DNA of 64,000 nt from Campylobacter sp. CCUG 57310 (lineage in GTDB: Bacteria; Campylobacterota; Campylobacteria; Campylobacterales; Campylobacteraceae), in the NCBI RefSeq assembly GCF_013201975.1, contig NZ_CP053845.1, positions 1,674,001 through 1,738,000 on the forward strand, read 5' to 3'. The notes beneath the pieces are model-generated. The model worked only from the letters and a program-made list of their open reading frames with translations, was not told the origin of the DNA and did not search any database. Numbering within the stretch: the first letter of the stretch is position 1; each line of letters opens with the position of its first letter. The position numbers and the translations under genes were made by a program. Below, piece by piece: positions 50,732 to 59,168 of the stretch.

Positions 50732-53700
50732 CCTATATAAAGTCCATCTTCCATTATGATTGTAGTGGCCAGTCTTCCGATTAGACGAGGGGGGATTTCT
50801 TCCAAAGAATTTTTATCTTCTTTCTTACACCCCACATACATACCTTTAAGATTATTCTGTCCTATTACGTTAAGAGCCTTAAGAAGCCTTCTTGCCTTAT
50901 CATCCTGTTTGGTTTCTTCGTCAGTGTTATAAATTCCTCTGCTAAAGTCGTTTAGGATTTCCATTGATTCGTTGTATTTGTCTATAGGAATATCAACTTC
51001 ATCTTCAGAGCCTTGCTGGTAAACTCTATACATCTCATTCCTGTGCTCTATAGGTATAGGGTTTAGTTTGGATATATTAAGCTCTCTATTAAACCCTGCT
51101 ATCTTTAACTCTTCAGGCATAAAGCCGAATTCTTTACCTTTTAGATGTCTAAAGTATTTATGATCGCTTTTATCGCTTGTGGTCCTAAGCTCATCTAAAC
51201 ATAAGTATGCAAGCAGTTTGTTTAAAGGTAGTTGCTTAGAAAGATTATTTGACGTTTTAAGATTTGAGTTATCCATCTCGTAATATATAAAGGAGTTATA
51301 ATCAAGTCCTCCGCTTGATAGTCTTCCTCCTATAAACATATCTTTTAGATCAATACTCATAAAAGATGAGTATATATTCATAGGGTAGTATAGATATGAA
51401 CTTTTTTCATTTGAGGACGCCTTGTGTGTTAAAGGACATAAGGATATGTTTTCGACTGCATAAGGGTCGTTATACTTATGAAGAAATCTTTTATAGTTTA
51501 TATCTTGGTATTCTTTTTTACGCTGTTCGTATTCTGTTGATACGATTGTTTTTATCAGGCTGCTTAAGCCGCTTTTAATAATCATACTTTTAAGCTCACT
51601 AAAAGATTGATTAATGATATCCTTGCCTATATTCCATCTAATATCTTGCAATATACCTTTTTTTCTTAGCTCTTTAAAAAATAATTTCTCTTTGTAGCTA
51701 AGAGGTTTATATGTTTTCACATACCATGCAAGATAACGTTTTTTTGAAATTTGCATTTGATTTACAAAAGATTTTTTGCCTATATTTCTTTCAACAAATT
51801 TTTGAGCTTTATATTTACTAATCAGTCCTTTGACTCTTAATTGTCCGTCAAGCCAAGGGAACTCCTGCAACATAAAAGCTATCATTCCAAATTCTTTTAT
51901 CAATATGTCACGTAAATTTTTAGATTCAAACATAACTTTTAAAAAAACTTTTAAGATATAACTATAATCCTTGTTATTAATTATTTCAGATATAGGAAAA
52001 AGCTCTGTTAAAATTTTATCCGCAAAAGACATCATAAATTCATCTAAAAATTTCTTTTCTCTTTTGATATGATTTTCTTTTTCAATTAAATGGCTATAGC
52101 TTTGTTTCAAACGCTCATACTCTTGCTTATTTTTCGAGATTTCTTGATCTAGGCATTCATTTATTTTTTCTTCTTCATAAAAATCTTCATTTGTATTATT
52201 TTTATCTTCAAGAGTTTGAATAAATTCATAAAAACTATCATCAAATAAATACTCATCATCCATAGAAAAATTTTTATAAAATTTCTCCGTAATCTCTTCC
52301 ACACATAAAGCATCTTCGTCTTTTGCTTCTATTTTGTTTTGCTTAAAAAAGTAAATTCGTCTTTTATTTTCATCGTATTGTATAAAGGCATCTTTGTTTA
52401 GTACTTTAAATTTGTTTCCATATATAGATATGTATTCGTCTTTATCTATTTTTAATGCTCTTATCGCATTTGAACTATATGTATGCTTCATAGTATAAAA
52501 TATAATAGAGAGCAAAAATACCTCTAAAACAGAATGGGGATTAGTCATATACACATTGCCCATCCTTGTGTTGATAAAATGGCTTTTATCGTGAGTAAGG
52601 GGGCTACAATACTCCACTAAATCATCCGAATAGGAATCTATTTTTCCTATAAAATACTTAGCATTGATTCCGTTAAAAAGGGATTCAAAATACTTGATAC
52701 TATCTTTTAGATACTCTTTTTCTTTTTTCTTCAATATCTCAACATCATCATATTGTTTGAAAAATTTATTTATATGGTTTAAATTTTTTATCAACTTAAG
52801 CTGTTTGTCATAATCATTATAGTTAATTATTCCAAGAAGCGATGTGTTTGCCTTTTTTTCTATTTTCTTTATATATTGTTTATAATCATCCAGTGTAGAT
52901 TTGTCAATACGCACAAAGGGGCTTAAGCTTAAAACATAGGCGTCTTTTTCATCTTTTGAAGTTATTTCTATAGAATATCGGCTGTAGTCTTTTATAGGAG
53001 TAAAACTATTAGGATCTTGAATTCTAGCGGCTGTGTCTGTTCTGTTTATATCGTCTTTTATGGTATAGCCCAAGGCTTTAGTTAGTACACGTTCGCTAAG
53101 TCCTGCATTTTGTTTTGTGGGAGCGTTTGATATTACCAGATAGTTTTTAGATAATCCTGAATATTTTGCAGTATTAAATTTACTATCTTCGTGTTTGTTT
53201 GATTTGTTAGATATTAATTTGGCAAATTTAAAAGAGTTAAAAAACGGATGTTGAATATATGTAAAATTTGCATGAGTTAAAGATAGCTTCCTACTAAGAA
53301 ATCCATACATACTTGCCTCATCCTTACTATTGGCCATATTTTTATATATAGAATACATAGCATCGCCATACTCTTGCCTTATACTGCCTACTTCGTCATT
53401 TATAAGTCGATTTTGAAATAGATCTATGCCCCCTTTAACAAATCCGCAAACCCCAAGATAGTCATCTGTATTAACATCTTCATTTTCGCTAAACGGATCA
53501 AATCCGCTAAAATCTATAAAATACCCGTCTTTGCTATCTTTAAAAGATTTAAAAACTACTATGTCACAAAGCGATCTTGTTTCTATAAGATTAAATACAA
53601 AGCTGAATTTCTTAGCTAACAAATTTGCAACAGGACTTGCAAAAGAGTAAAAACCCTTACTTTCAGAATAATCCTTTATATTTACGACAGACATAAATGC

Positions 53701-54414
53701 ATCAAAGATAAATAAAGCAACATCTATCTTTGAAGGATGAATAATAGCATCTATAAGGCTAAAAATTGTTTCAATAGTCTCTTTTATTATATATACTTCA
53801 TCTGACTCTGTTGATTTATTTTTTATATTTTTTCTTAATATAGAAAATGTCTCTTCTACACTTTCTTTAGCCTTGCTTATATCATCAAATTCTTCATTTT
53901 TCAAAAGTTCTTCAATCTTGTCTTTTATCTTGTTTTCTAAATTTTTTAAAATACTTTCTATTGCAGATTGCGCATTTTGAAAATTTTCTACAATTATTCT
54001 TGAAGCGTTAAAAAAAGTTAGAGTTTGAGTATCGGGTGCATATTTTTTAACAAGAGTCATCAGCTCAACAGCCAACTCTTCCACTATAGACTCCTCATCA
54101 AAAACTAGACTTACATCTATAGATGTTTTACCTCGAGTAATCTTAAAATTTGAGATTTTATTTTTACTTTCCAAGATACTTTTTTTATCTATATGAGAGT
54201 TTGTTATAATCTCAACGAATTTATTTTTAAACTTTAACTCAAAAAGCTTATTTATAATCTCGCCTCTAAGTTCATACGCAGAAACGAGATCAGAATAAAA
54301 TTTGTTTAAATTTGAGCAATAAAATGTAATGTAATTATAATCTTTAGCACACTCATCAAATTTCTTTAAAAGTTCGTCTATATTATGCAGGAGCGTAATG
54401 TCTTTTAAAGGCAC
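50728..54414 (-). CDS. Unrecognised 1228-residue protein (first gene of AT-rich pair)
   Basis: This very large soluble-looking protein has no signal peptide or clear membrane helix. Charged helices fill the N-terminal 250 residues (ENLEKNIKDKIEELLKNEEFDD-like runs), and a long coiled coil appears near 740-790 (ISKNKQEYERLKQSYSHL). A short motif recurs as CSPLTH near residue 605 and CPLTH near 998. The C-terminus has LKGKEFGFMPEELKIAGF, PIEHRNEMYRVYQQG and a LIGRLATTIIMEDGLYIG end. No nuclease, protease, ATPase or Walker motif was recognised. Start is a GTG with AAAGGAT upstream. It lies between core genes and is AT-rich, so horizontal gain is likely. It could be a secreted effector, a surface protein or a defence component; none is shown. 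Confidence 0.8.
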   Translation of the reverse strand: MPLKDITLLHNIDELLKKFDECAKDYNYITFYCSNLNKFYSDLVSAYELRGEIINKLFELKFKNKFVEIITNSHIDKKSILESKNKISNFKITRGKTSIDVSLVFDEESIVEELAVELMTLVKKYAPDTQTLTFFNASRIIVENFQNAQSAIESILKNLENKIKDKIEELLKNEEFDDISKAKESVEETFSILRKNIKNKSTESDEVYIIKETIETIFSLIDAIIHPSKIDVALFIFDAFMSVVNIKDYSESKGFYSFASPVANLLAKKFSFVFNLIETRSLCDIVVFKSFKDSKDGYFIDFSGFDPFSENEDVNTDDYLGVCGFVKGGIDLFQNRLINDEVGSIRQEYGDAMYSIYKNMANSKDEASMYGFLSRKLSLTHANFTYIQHPFFNSFKFAKLISNKSNKHEDSKFNTAKYSGLSKNYLVISNAPTKQNAGLSERVLTKALGYTIKDDINRTDTAARIQDPNSFTPIKDYSRYSIEITSKDEKDAYVLSLSPFVRIDKSTLDDYKQYIKKIEKKANTSLLGIINYNDYDKQLKLIKNLNHINKFFKQYDDVEILKKKEKEYLKDSIKYFESLFNGINAKYFIGKIDSYSDDLVEYCSPLTHDKSHFINTRMGNVYMTNPHSVLEVFLLSIIFYTMKHTYSSNAIRALKIDKDEYISIYGNKFKVLNKDAFIQYDENKRRIYFFKQNKIEAKDEDALCVEEITEKFYKNFSMDDEYLFDDSFYEFIQTLEDKNNTNEDFYEEEKINECLDQEISKNKQEYERLKQSYSHLIEKENHIKREKKFLDEFMMSFADKILTELFPISEIINNKDYSYILKVFLKVMFESKNLRDILIKEFGMIAFMLQEFPWLDGQLRVKGLISKYKAQKFVERNIGKKSFVNQMQISKKRYLAWYVKTYKPLSYKEKLFFKELRKKGILQDIRWNIGKDIINQSFSELKSMIIKSGLSSLIKTIVSTEYEQRKKEYQDINYKRFLHKYNDPYAVENISLCPLTHKASSNEKSSYLYYPMNIYSSFMSIDLKDMFIGGRLSSGGLDYNSFIYYEMDNSNLKTSNNLSKQLPLNKLLAYLCLDELRTTSDKSDHKYFRHLKGKEFGFMPEELKIAGFNRELNISKLNPIPIEHRNEMYRVYQQGSEDEVDIPIDKYNESMEILNDFSRGIYNTDEETKQDDKARRLLKALNVIGQNNLKGMYVGCKKEDKNSLEEIPPRLIGRLATTIIMEDGLYIG

Positions 54415-54619
54415 AAATTATCCTTTGCAATATAAATTAATAAATTATAATTTATTATATCGATTTAATACTACAAGCATGTTAAAATTATATTATATAT
54501 TTTTAAAAGCTATTGTCATTTTAATTTAACTATTTAAAAATTTATTTCAGTAATAGCTATATAGAATTTATCATATATAATTCTATCTGCTTAAATACTA
54601 TGATAATTTAAAATTCGCT
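54415..54619. other. AT-rich spacer upstream of the accessory pair
   Basis: This 205-bp stretch separates the 1228-codon gene from pth and is very AT-rich, with several TATATA-like runs that could hold the pair's promoter on the minus strand. No conserved element, repeat or tRNA remnant that would mark an attachment site was found. Confidence 0.4.
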
Positions 54620-55171
54620 TTAACAAATTCCTTTTTTTGTAGAGTATTTTTGAGAAATGATAGCAATATCACTTCTGATAAGCTCTAAAACCGCCTCTTT
54701 AGTATAGCTTAAAACTTTTTGCAAGCATTCATTTTCATCTTCGCTAAACGCGCTTAGAACATGACTTGTAACACTTGTTTTATCGCTTCTGCCTATGCCT
54801 ATGCGGACTCGTTCATACTCGCTTCCGATTAAGCTATCAATCGATTTTAGTCCATTATGCCCGCCGCTACTGCCGCCTATTTTAAATTTAACCGTTCCAA
54901 GCTTAAGGTCTAAGTCATCGTGAATTACTATAATGCGCTCCGGTTTGTAAAAATCATTTACCGCTTTTACGCTGTTTCCTGATAGGTTCATGAAAGTTTG
55001 CGGTTTTAAAAGAAGCAAATTTGAAAATTTAAAAAGTTCGCCTTGAAATTTGCTAGAACTAACGTCGGCAAATTTCTCGGTTTTAAGTAGGTCTACAAGC
55101 ATAAACCCGATATTGTGTCTTGTTTTTTCGTATTGTGAGCCGGAATTTCCCAGCCCAACTATAAGGATCAA
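54620..55171 (-). CDS. pth: Peptidyl-tRNA hydrolase
   Basis: Pth frees tRNAs from peptidyl-tRNA released by stalled ribosomes. The 183-residue protein has [22 protein letters not shown] with the catalytic H19 and N20, the [13 protein letters not shown] motif, [30 protein letters not shown] and the GIGRSDK strand. Its length is typical. The start is a TTG with AAGG eight bases upstream, 15 bases after the rplY stop. The rplY-pth pair is conserved in many bacteria, and the gene borders the AT-rich accessory region. Confidence 0.96.
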   Translation of the reverse strand: MILIVGLGNSGSQYEKTRHNIGFMLVDLLKTEKFADVSSSKFQGELFKFSNLLLLKPQTFMNLSGNSVKAVNDFYKPERIIVIHDDLDLKLGTVKFKIGGSSGGHNGLKSIDSLIGSEYERVRIGIGRSDKTSVTSHVLSAFSEDENECLQKVLSYTKEAVLELIRSDIAIISQKYSTKKGIC

Positions 55172-55186
55172 TCTATAAGCCTTAAA

Positions 55187-55723
55187 CTACTTAGCTTTTA
55201 CGACTCCGACAACTGCAACATGACCAGCATCAACCATGCTAACGCCTGTAGGAGCGGTGATATCTCTTACTAATATCGTATCTTCGACATCAAGCTTGCT
55301 AACGTCAAGCGCAAATGAATTTGGTAGGTTTTCAGCTGTACATTTTACCGCAAGTCTCTTTTTGGATAGGATCAAAACACCTTTATTTTTAAGACCGATC
55401 GGTGTTCCAAAAGGCTTAACAGGGATTAAGTATTTTGATACGACACCAGGAAGTGCAACTTTTAGATCCACGTGCTTAAGAGCGTTTGTGATAGGATCTT
55501 TTTGATACTCCACGATAACGACTTTAAGTACCTTATCGCCAACCTTTACATCAAATGCAAGACTATCTTTTTTGCGCACCTCTTTGATAAATTCATTTAC
55601 CTTAAAAGCCGCCTCAATATTCTCTAATCCTTTTCCGTAAATGTTTGCGATTAGATAACCATCTCTTCTCAAAGCTTTAGAAGCTTTTTTACCGATACTC
55701 TCTCTAACGATACCTTCTAACAT
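55187..55723 (-). CDS. rplY: 50S ribosomal protein L25/general stress protein Ctc
   Basis: L25 binds 5S rRNA. The 178-residue form is the long Ctc-type version with an N-terminal L25 domain ([31 protein letters not shown]) and a C-terminal beta domain ([52 protein letters not shown]). It precedes pth by 15 bases, the usual rplY-pth arrangement, and AAAGGAAAACG gives a good start. The C-terminal domain ends in the short VVGVVKAK tail, without the acidic extension seen in some Ctc proteins. Confidence 0.95.
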   Translation of the reverse strand: MLEGIVRESIGKKASKALRRDGYLIANIYGKGLENIEAAFKVNEFIKEVRKKDSLAFDVKVGDKVLKVVIVEYQKDPITNALKHVDLKVALPGVVSKYLIPVKPFGTPIGLKNKGVLILSKKRLAVKCTAENLPNSFALDVSKLDVEDTILVRDITAPTGVSMVDAGHVAVVGVVKAK

Positions 55724-55786
55724 CGTTTTCCTTTCATAAAAAATAAATGCCGATTTTAGCCAAAATTTTATAAATTTAGCCTAAAT

Positions 55787-56998
55787 TTAACTGTCCAAGT
55801 CTTTAAGCGCGATTACGTCGCGTTTTAACCTTTCTGTATAATCCTCTTCTCCGCTTGCAAGATCAAGCATGCCCTCTTTTGCTAAATTTGCGTTTTTTAT
55901 CTTGATTTCAAGGTTGTTTCTCTTGCTTGATTTTTCCAGAGCCTCTTCAAGGTCTATTATCTCTTCATTGTAAAGTTCAAGTAGATGCTGATCAAAAGTC
56001 TGCATACCGTAAGTGTTTTTACTCTGCTCTATCGCGTCATAAATTTCACCCTCTCTGCCATCCATGATCATGTTTTTAATTCTTACGTTTTTAATCATTA
56101 CTTCAACGGCAGGTCTTCTTGTATTTTGAAGAGTTCTAACAAGTCTTTGAGAAATTATCGCTTCCACAACCGAAGCAAAGGTCATCTTTATACGATTTTG
56201 CTCCTCTTTTGGAAACATATTTATAACCCGCCCCACAGTCTCTTTAGCGTCCAAAGTATGCAGGGTAGAAAGCACCAAGTGTCCCGTTTCAGCCGCAGCC
56301 ATCGCTGTTTTTACGGTTTCAAGATCTCTCATCTCGCCAACCAAAATCACATCTGGATCTTCGCGCAAAGATGCACGTAAAGCATCTGAAAATCCGCTCG
56401 CGTCTTGTCCTATGGCTCTTTGATTTACGATACTTTTTTGATCGGTATAGACATACTCAATAGGATCTTCAATAGTGATAATATGACGCTTTTTTTGAGC
56501 GTTCATTCTATTTATCATACTTGCAAGAGTTGTCGTCTTACCGCTTCCGGTTGGACCGGTAACTAAGATAATCCCACGATTTACAGTATCGCAAATTTTT
56601 TCTATTATAGGCGGAAGATAAAGTTCTTCAAAATTTGGAATTTTCGTAGGTATAGTTCTAAAAACCGCAGAAACACCTTCCATTTGGAAAAATATATTTA
56701 CACGAAAGCGATAATCGTCATTTAGCTTATGGGTAAAGTCGATATTTTTCATATCCACAAGCTCTTTAAAGCGCGAACGCAAAAGCTCTTTTGCCAAAGT
56801 AATGCTGTCTGACTGACTCATTATTTCGGTATTCATTTGGCGAATTTCACCGTTAAATCTACCGTAGATATATCCGCCCGATTTTATGTGAAGATCGCTT
56901 CCGCCGCCTTCAACAAGCTTTGAAAGATATCCGTTAAGTTTATCTCTTAAGATAAAATCTAATTTACTGACGTCTACTTCAAATTGAGAAATTTCCAT
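55787..56998 (-). CDS. PilT-type secretion/retraction ATPase
   Basis: The 403-residue protein is a GspE/PilT superfamily ATPase. Residues 1-140 form the PAS-like N-domain (GGGSDLHIKSGGYIYGRFNGEI, the DDYRFRVNIFFQ motif). Walker A GPTGSGKT is at 148-155, the Asp box TIEDPIEYVY follows, then Walker B DVILVGEMRDLETVKTAMAAAETGHLVLSTLHT and the His box. This is PilT rather than PilB in proportion and motif (AAETGHLV). PilT normally retracts type IV pili. Campylobacters lack obvious type IV pilus operons, and no pilus gene is in this window, so its partner is unclear. It starts 11 bases after tal; GGGAGCGAG precedes the ATG. Confidence 0.85.
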   Translation of the reverse strand: MEISQFEVDVSKLDFILRDKLNGYLSKLVEGGGSDLHIKSGGYIYGRFNGEIRQMNTEIMSQSDSITLAKELLRSRFKELVDMKNIDFTHKLNDDYRFRVNIFFQMEGVSAVFRTIPTKIPNFEELYLPPIIEKICDTVNRGIILVTGPTGSGKTTTLASMINRMNAQKKRHIITIEDPIEYVYTDQKSIVNQRAIGQDASGFSDALRASLREDPDVILVGEMRDLETVKTAMAAAETGHLVLSTLHTLDAKETVGRVINMFPKEEQNRIKMTFASVVEAIISQRLVRTLQNTRRPAVEVMIKNVRIKNMIMDGREGEIYDAIEQSKNTYGMQTFDQHLLELYNEEIIDLEEALEKSSKRNNLEIKIKNANLAKEGMLDLASGEEDYTERLKRDVIALKDLDS

Positions 56999-57008
56999 AG
57001 CTCGCTCC

Positions 57009-58019
57009 CTAAATTTGGTTTTGTTTTAATGCTTTCATTATCTCTTCATATGCCTGCACAAACTGCTTTATGCCGTCACTTAAAAGCTCTTTATAAACTC
57101 TGCTCATATCTATATCGGCTCTTTTTACTACTTCAAAAAATCTCTCAATACTATCATCGCTTGCGGCTTCTTTTGGCTCGCTATTTTGACTTATAAAAGC
57201 TTTGATTGTATCAAGCGGAGCGGTATTGATCGAGTTTTTATACATTAGCTCTTTTACGTAATAATCCTTACTAAGTTCATCGCCCTTTACGCCGGTGCTT
57301 GCAAAAAGCGCTCTTACGTTAGCTAAATTCCTAGCCTCTATGATTTTATAAATTTTAGTAGCATTCATTATGCCGATTTGTCCCGTAGGAAGTGAGCTTT
57401 GACGCATCTTTTCGTCAAGCAATCTATCAAAACGGCTTACAAAAATACTTATCACGCCCTGAGGAAGTTTTGTATTTGGGAATTTTTTCTCGTAAATTTT
57501 TGTTCCGCTCTCAAAGGCTTCAAGGCAAGATATCGCTTGTTCAGGTGAAAATATAAGCGTAGCATTGACTGAAATTCCTCTTGCCATAAGCGCGCTCATA
57601 GCTTCAAATCCGGCTTTTGTCGCAGGAATTTTGATCATAACGTTTGGCATAGCCATCTCATTAAACAGCCTAACGCCCTCTTCTATCGTGCCTTGAGTAT
57701 CATCACAAAGGTTTGGATCAACCTCGATACTTATAAACCCGTCATCCTCGTTTGCGAAATTTTTTATAAGCTTATTTGCTGCGATTTTGATATCTTGCAT
57801 AGCAAGAGTCTCGTAGATATTTTTAGGATGTTTTCTCTCGCTTTGCTCTATAGTGCTTTTGTAAGCGCTTGAAGTTAAAAAGGCAGATTTAAATATCGCG
57901 GGGTTTGAAGTAGCTCCGTTTATCGCGCCTGAATTTATAAGTTCTACAAATTCTCCATTTAAAAAATCTCTCTCCACAAAATCACACCATAGCGAAAATT
58001 TGACATTACCGTTAAACAT
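57009..58019 (-). CDS. tal: Transaldolase
   Basis: Tal moves a three-carbon unit between sugar phosphates in the non-oxidative pentose phosphate route. The 336-residue protein has INSGAINGATSNPAIFKSAF at the N-terminus, the active-site region VMIKIPATKAGFEAMSALMARG that includes the Schiff-base lysine strand, NATLIFSPEQAISCLEAF, and the IFVSRFDRLLDEK motif. It is a little longer than enteric Tal (about 317) and belongs to the TalB-like/TAL-PGI-like group seen in epsilonproteobacteria. It follows serB by 11 bases. In C. jejuni tal is adjacent to serB as well. Confidence 0.94.
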   Translation of the reverse strand: MFNGNVKFSLWCDFVERDFLNGEFVELINSGAINGATSNPAIFKSAFLTSSAYKSTIEQSERKHPKNIYETLAMQDIKIAANKLIKNFANEDDGFISIEVDPNLCDDTQGTIEEGVRLFNEMAMPNVMIKIPATKAGFEAMSALMARGISVNATLIFSPEQAISCLEAFESGTKIYEKKFPNTKLPQGVISIFVSRFDRLLDEKMRQSSLPTGQIGIMNATKIYKIIEARNLANVRALFASTGVKGDELSKDYYVKELMYKNSINTAPLDTIKAFISQNSEPKEAASDDSIERFFEVVKRADIDMSRVYKELLSDGIKQFVQAYEEIMKALKQNQI

Positions 58020-58030
58020 CTTTTTGCCTT

Positions 58031-58654
58031 TTATACTAAATTTATTATCTCTCTTAAATCTTTTTTATCTATACAGTGCGTCGCTTTGGCTCTTAAAATT
58101 TCTTTAGCGCAAAAGGCGATTTTAAGACTTGAATATTCAAACATGGATATATCATTGGCTCCATCCCCTACACTCATAGTTTCGTCTTTGCTTATACCTA
58201 GCAAATTTTGCAAATTTTGCATCATAGCGCCTTTTGAGAAACCAAACATCATCTCGCCTCCCACAAGTCCGCTTAAAGCGCCGTCTTTTGAGTGCAAGAT
58301 ATTTGCAAAGCTAGCGTCAAATTTAAGCTTAGCTTGCGCCCTATCCGTTCCTGCGTGAAATCCTCCGCTAAAAACGACTACTTTTATGCCTTTGGATTTT
58401 AGATGAGCTATCAGTTCAAAAGCTCCCGGCATAAGCGGTAAATTTTCACAAATTTCATCTACTTTCTCTACACTAAGTCCTTTTAGTAGGCTTACGCGCT
58501 TAGTTAAGCTCTCAAAAAAATCAAGTTCGCCAGCCATGGCGCGCTTGGTTATAGCACTAACTTCATCACCTACTCCGTGAGCCTGCGCTAAAAAATCAAT
58601 AGTCTCTCCGTCCATCAAAGTAGAGTCAAAATCAAAAACACAAAGTTTTATCAA
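58031..58654 (-). CDS. serB: Phosphoserine phosphatase
   Basis: SerB releases serine from 3-phosphoserine, the last step of serine synthesis. The 207-residue HAD enzyme has motif I CVFDFDSTLMDGETID (both aspartates present), motif II in VVVFSGGFHAG, motif III lysine GFSKGAMMQNL and motif IV VGDGANDISMFEYS. It starts with a TTG preceded by AAAGG, ten bases after the cheW stop. The earlier pathway enzyme SerC is at 23364. The pair tal-serB next to the che genes matches C. jejuni. Confidence 0.95.
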   Translation of the reverse strand: MIKLCVFDFDSTLMDGETIDFLAQAHGVGDEVSAITKRAMAGELDFFESLTKRVSLLKGLSVEKVDEICENLPLMPGAFELIAHLKSKGIKVVVFSGGFHAGTDRAQAKLKFDASFANILHSKDGALSGLVGGEMMFGFSKGAMMQNLQNLLGISKDETMSVGDGANDISMFEYSSLKIAFCAKEILRAKATHCIDKKDLREIINLV

Positions 58655-58664
58655 AATTTAGCCT

Positions 58665-59165
58665 TTAAAAATCGCGCTTTAAGAGCGACTCAACTTTTAA
58701 AATCGTAAGGATATTTTGATCTCTTTTGCCGATTCCATAGATCATGCCCTTTTCTTTCAGCAAAGTTTCAGGCGGCGGATCGATCCTGTTCTTTTTAATT
58801 CTAATTGCCTCGGTTAGCCTATCTATAACAAATCCCGCCACTCTGTTTTCATCATCCTTCATCACGATATATCTCGTATTTGCATTAGGCTTTGTGGCGT
58901 TTAGAGAAAAACGCTTCCTAAGATCAATTAGCGGTATAACGCTTCCGCGCAAATTAAACACGCCTAAAACATACTCAGGAACGCTTGGCACGCGAGTATA
59001 TTCGATCGGTTTAATAATCTCTTGGATGTTTAAAATCGGTATCGCATACTCCTCGTCTCCTACTATAAATCCGACAAGTTGGACTATCTCGTCTCTATCC
59101 TTTTCGGCAGGATCAGCCATCTGCTTTTTCTGTCTTTTTAGAACCTGATTTAATTTGTCATTCAT
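58665..59165 (-). CDS. cheW: Chemotaxis coupling protein CheW
   Basis: CheW bridges chemoreceptors and the kinase CheA. The 166-residue single CheW domain shows LVGFIVGDEEYAIPILNIQEIIKP, the conserved VPSVPEYVLGVFNLRGSVIPLIDLRKRF core and FVIDRLTEAIRIKKNRIDPPP, ending IGKRDQNILTILKVESLL. It starts three bases after the cheA stop, within the cheV-cheA-cheW group. A short basic N-terminus precedes the domain. Confidence 0.96.
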   Translation of the reverse strand: MNDKLNQVLKRQKKQMADPAEKDRDEIVQLVGFIVGDEEYAIPILNIQEIIKPIEYTRVPSVPEYVLGVFNLRGSVIPLIDLRKRFSLNATKPNANTRYIVMKDDENRVAGFVIDRLTEAIRIKKNRIDPPPETLLKEKGMIYGIGKRDQNILTILKVESLLKRDF

Positions 59166-59168
59166 GTT

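Noticed and set aside
55985-56380. 131-codon plus-strand frame inside the PilT-type gene
   Set aside because: Antisense to a well-conserved ATPase; Cys/His/Tyr-rich product is typical of shadow translation.
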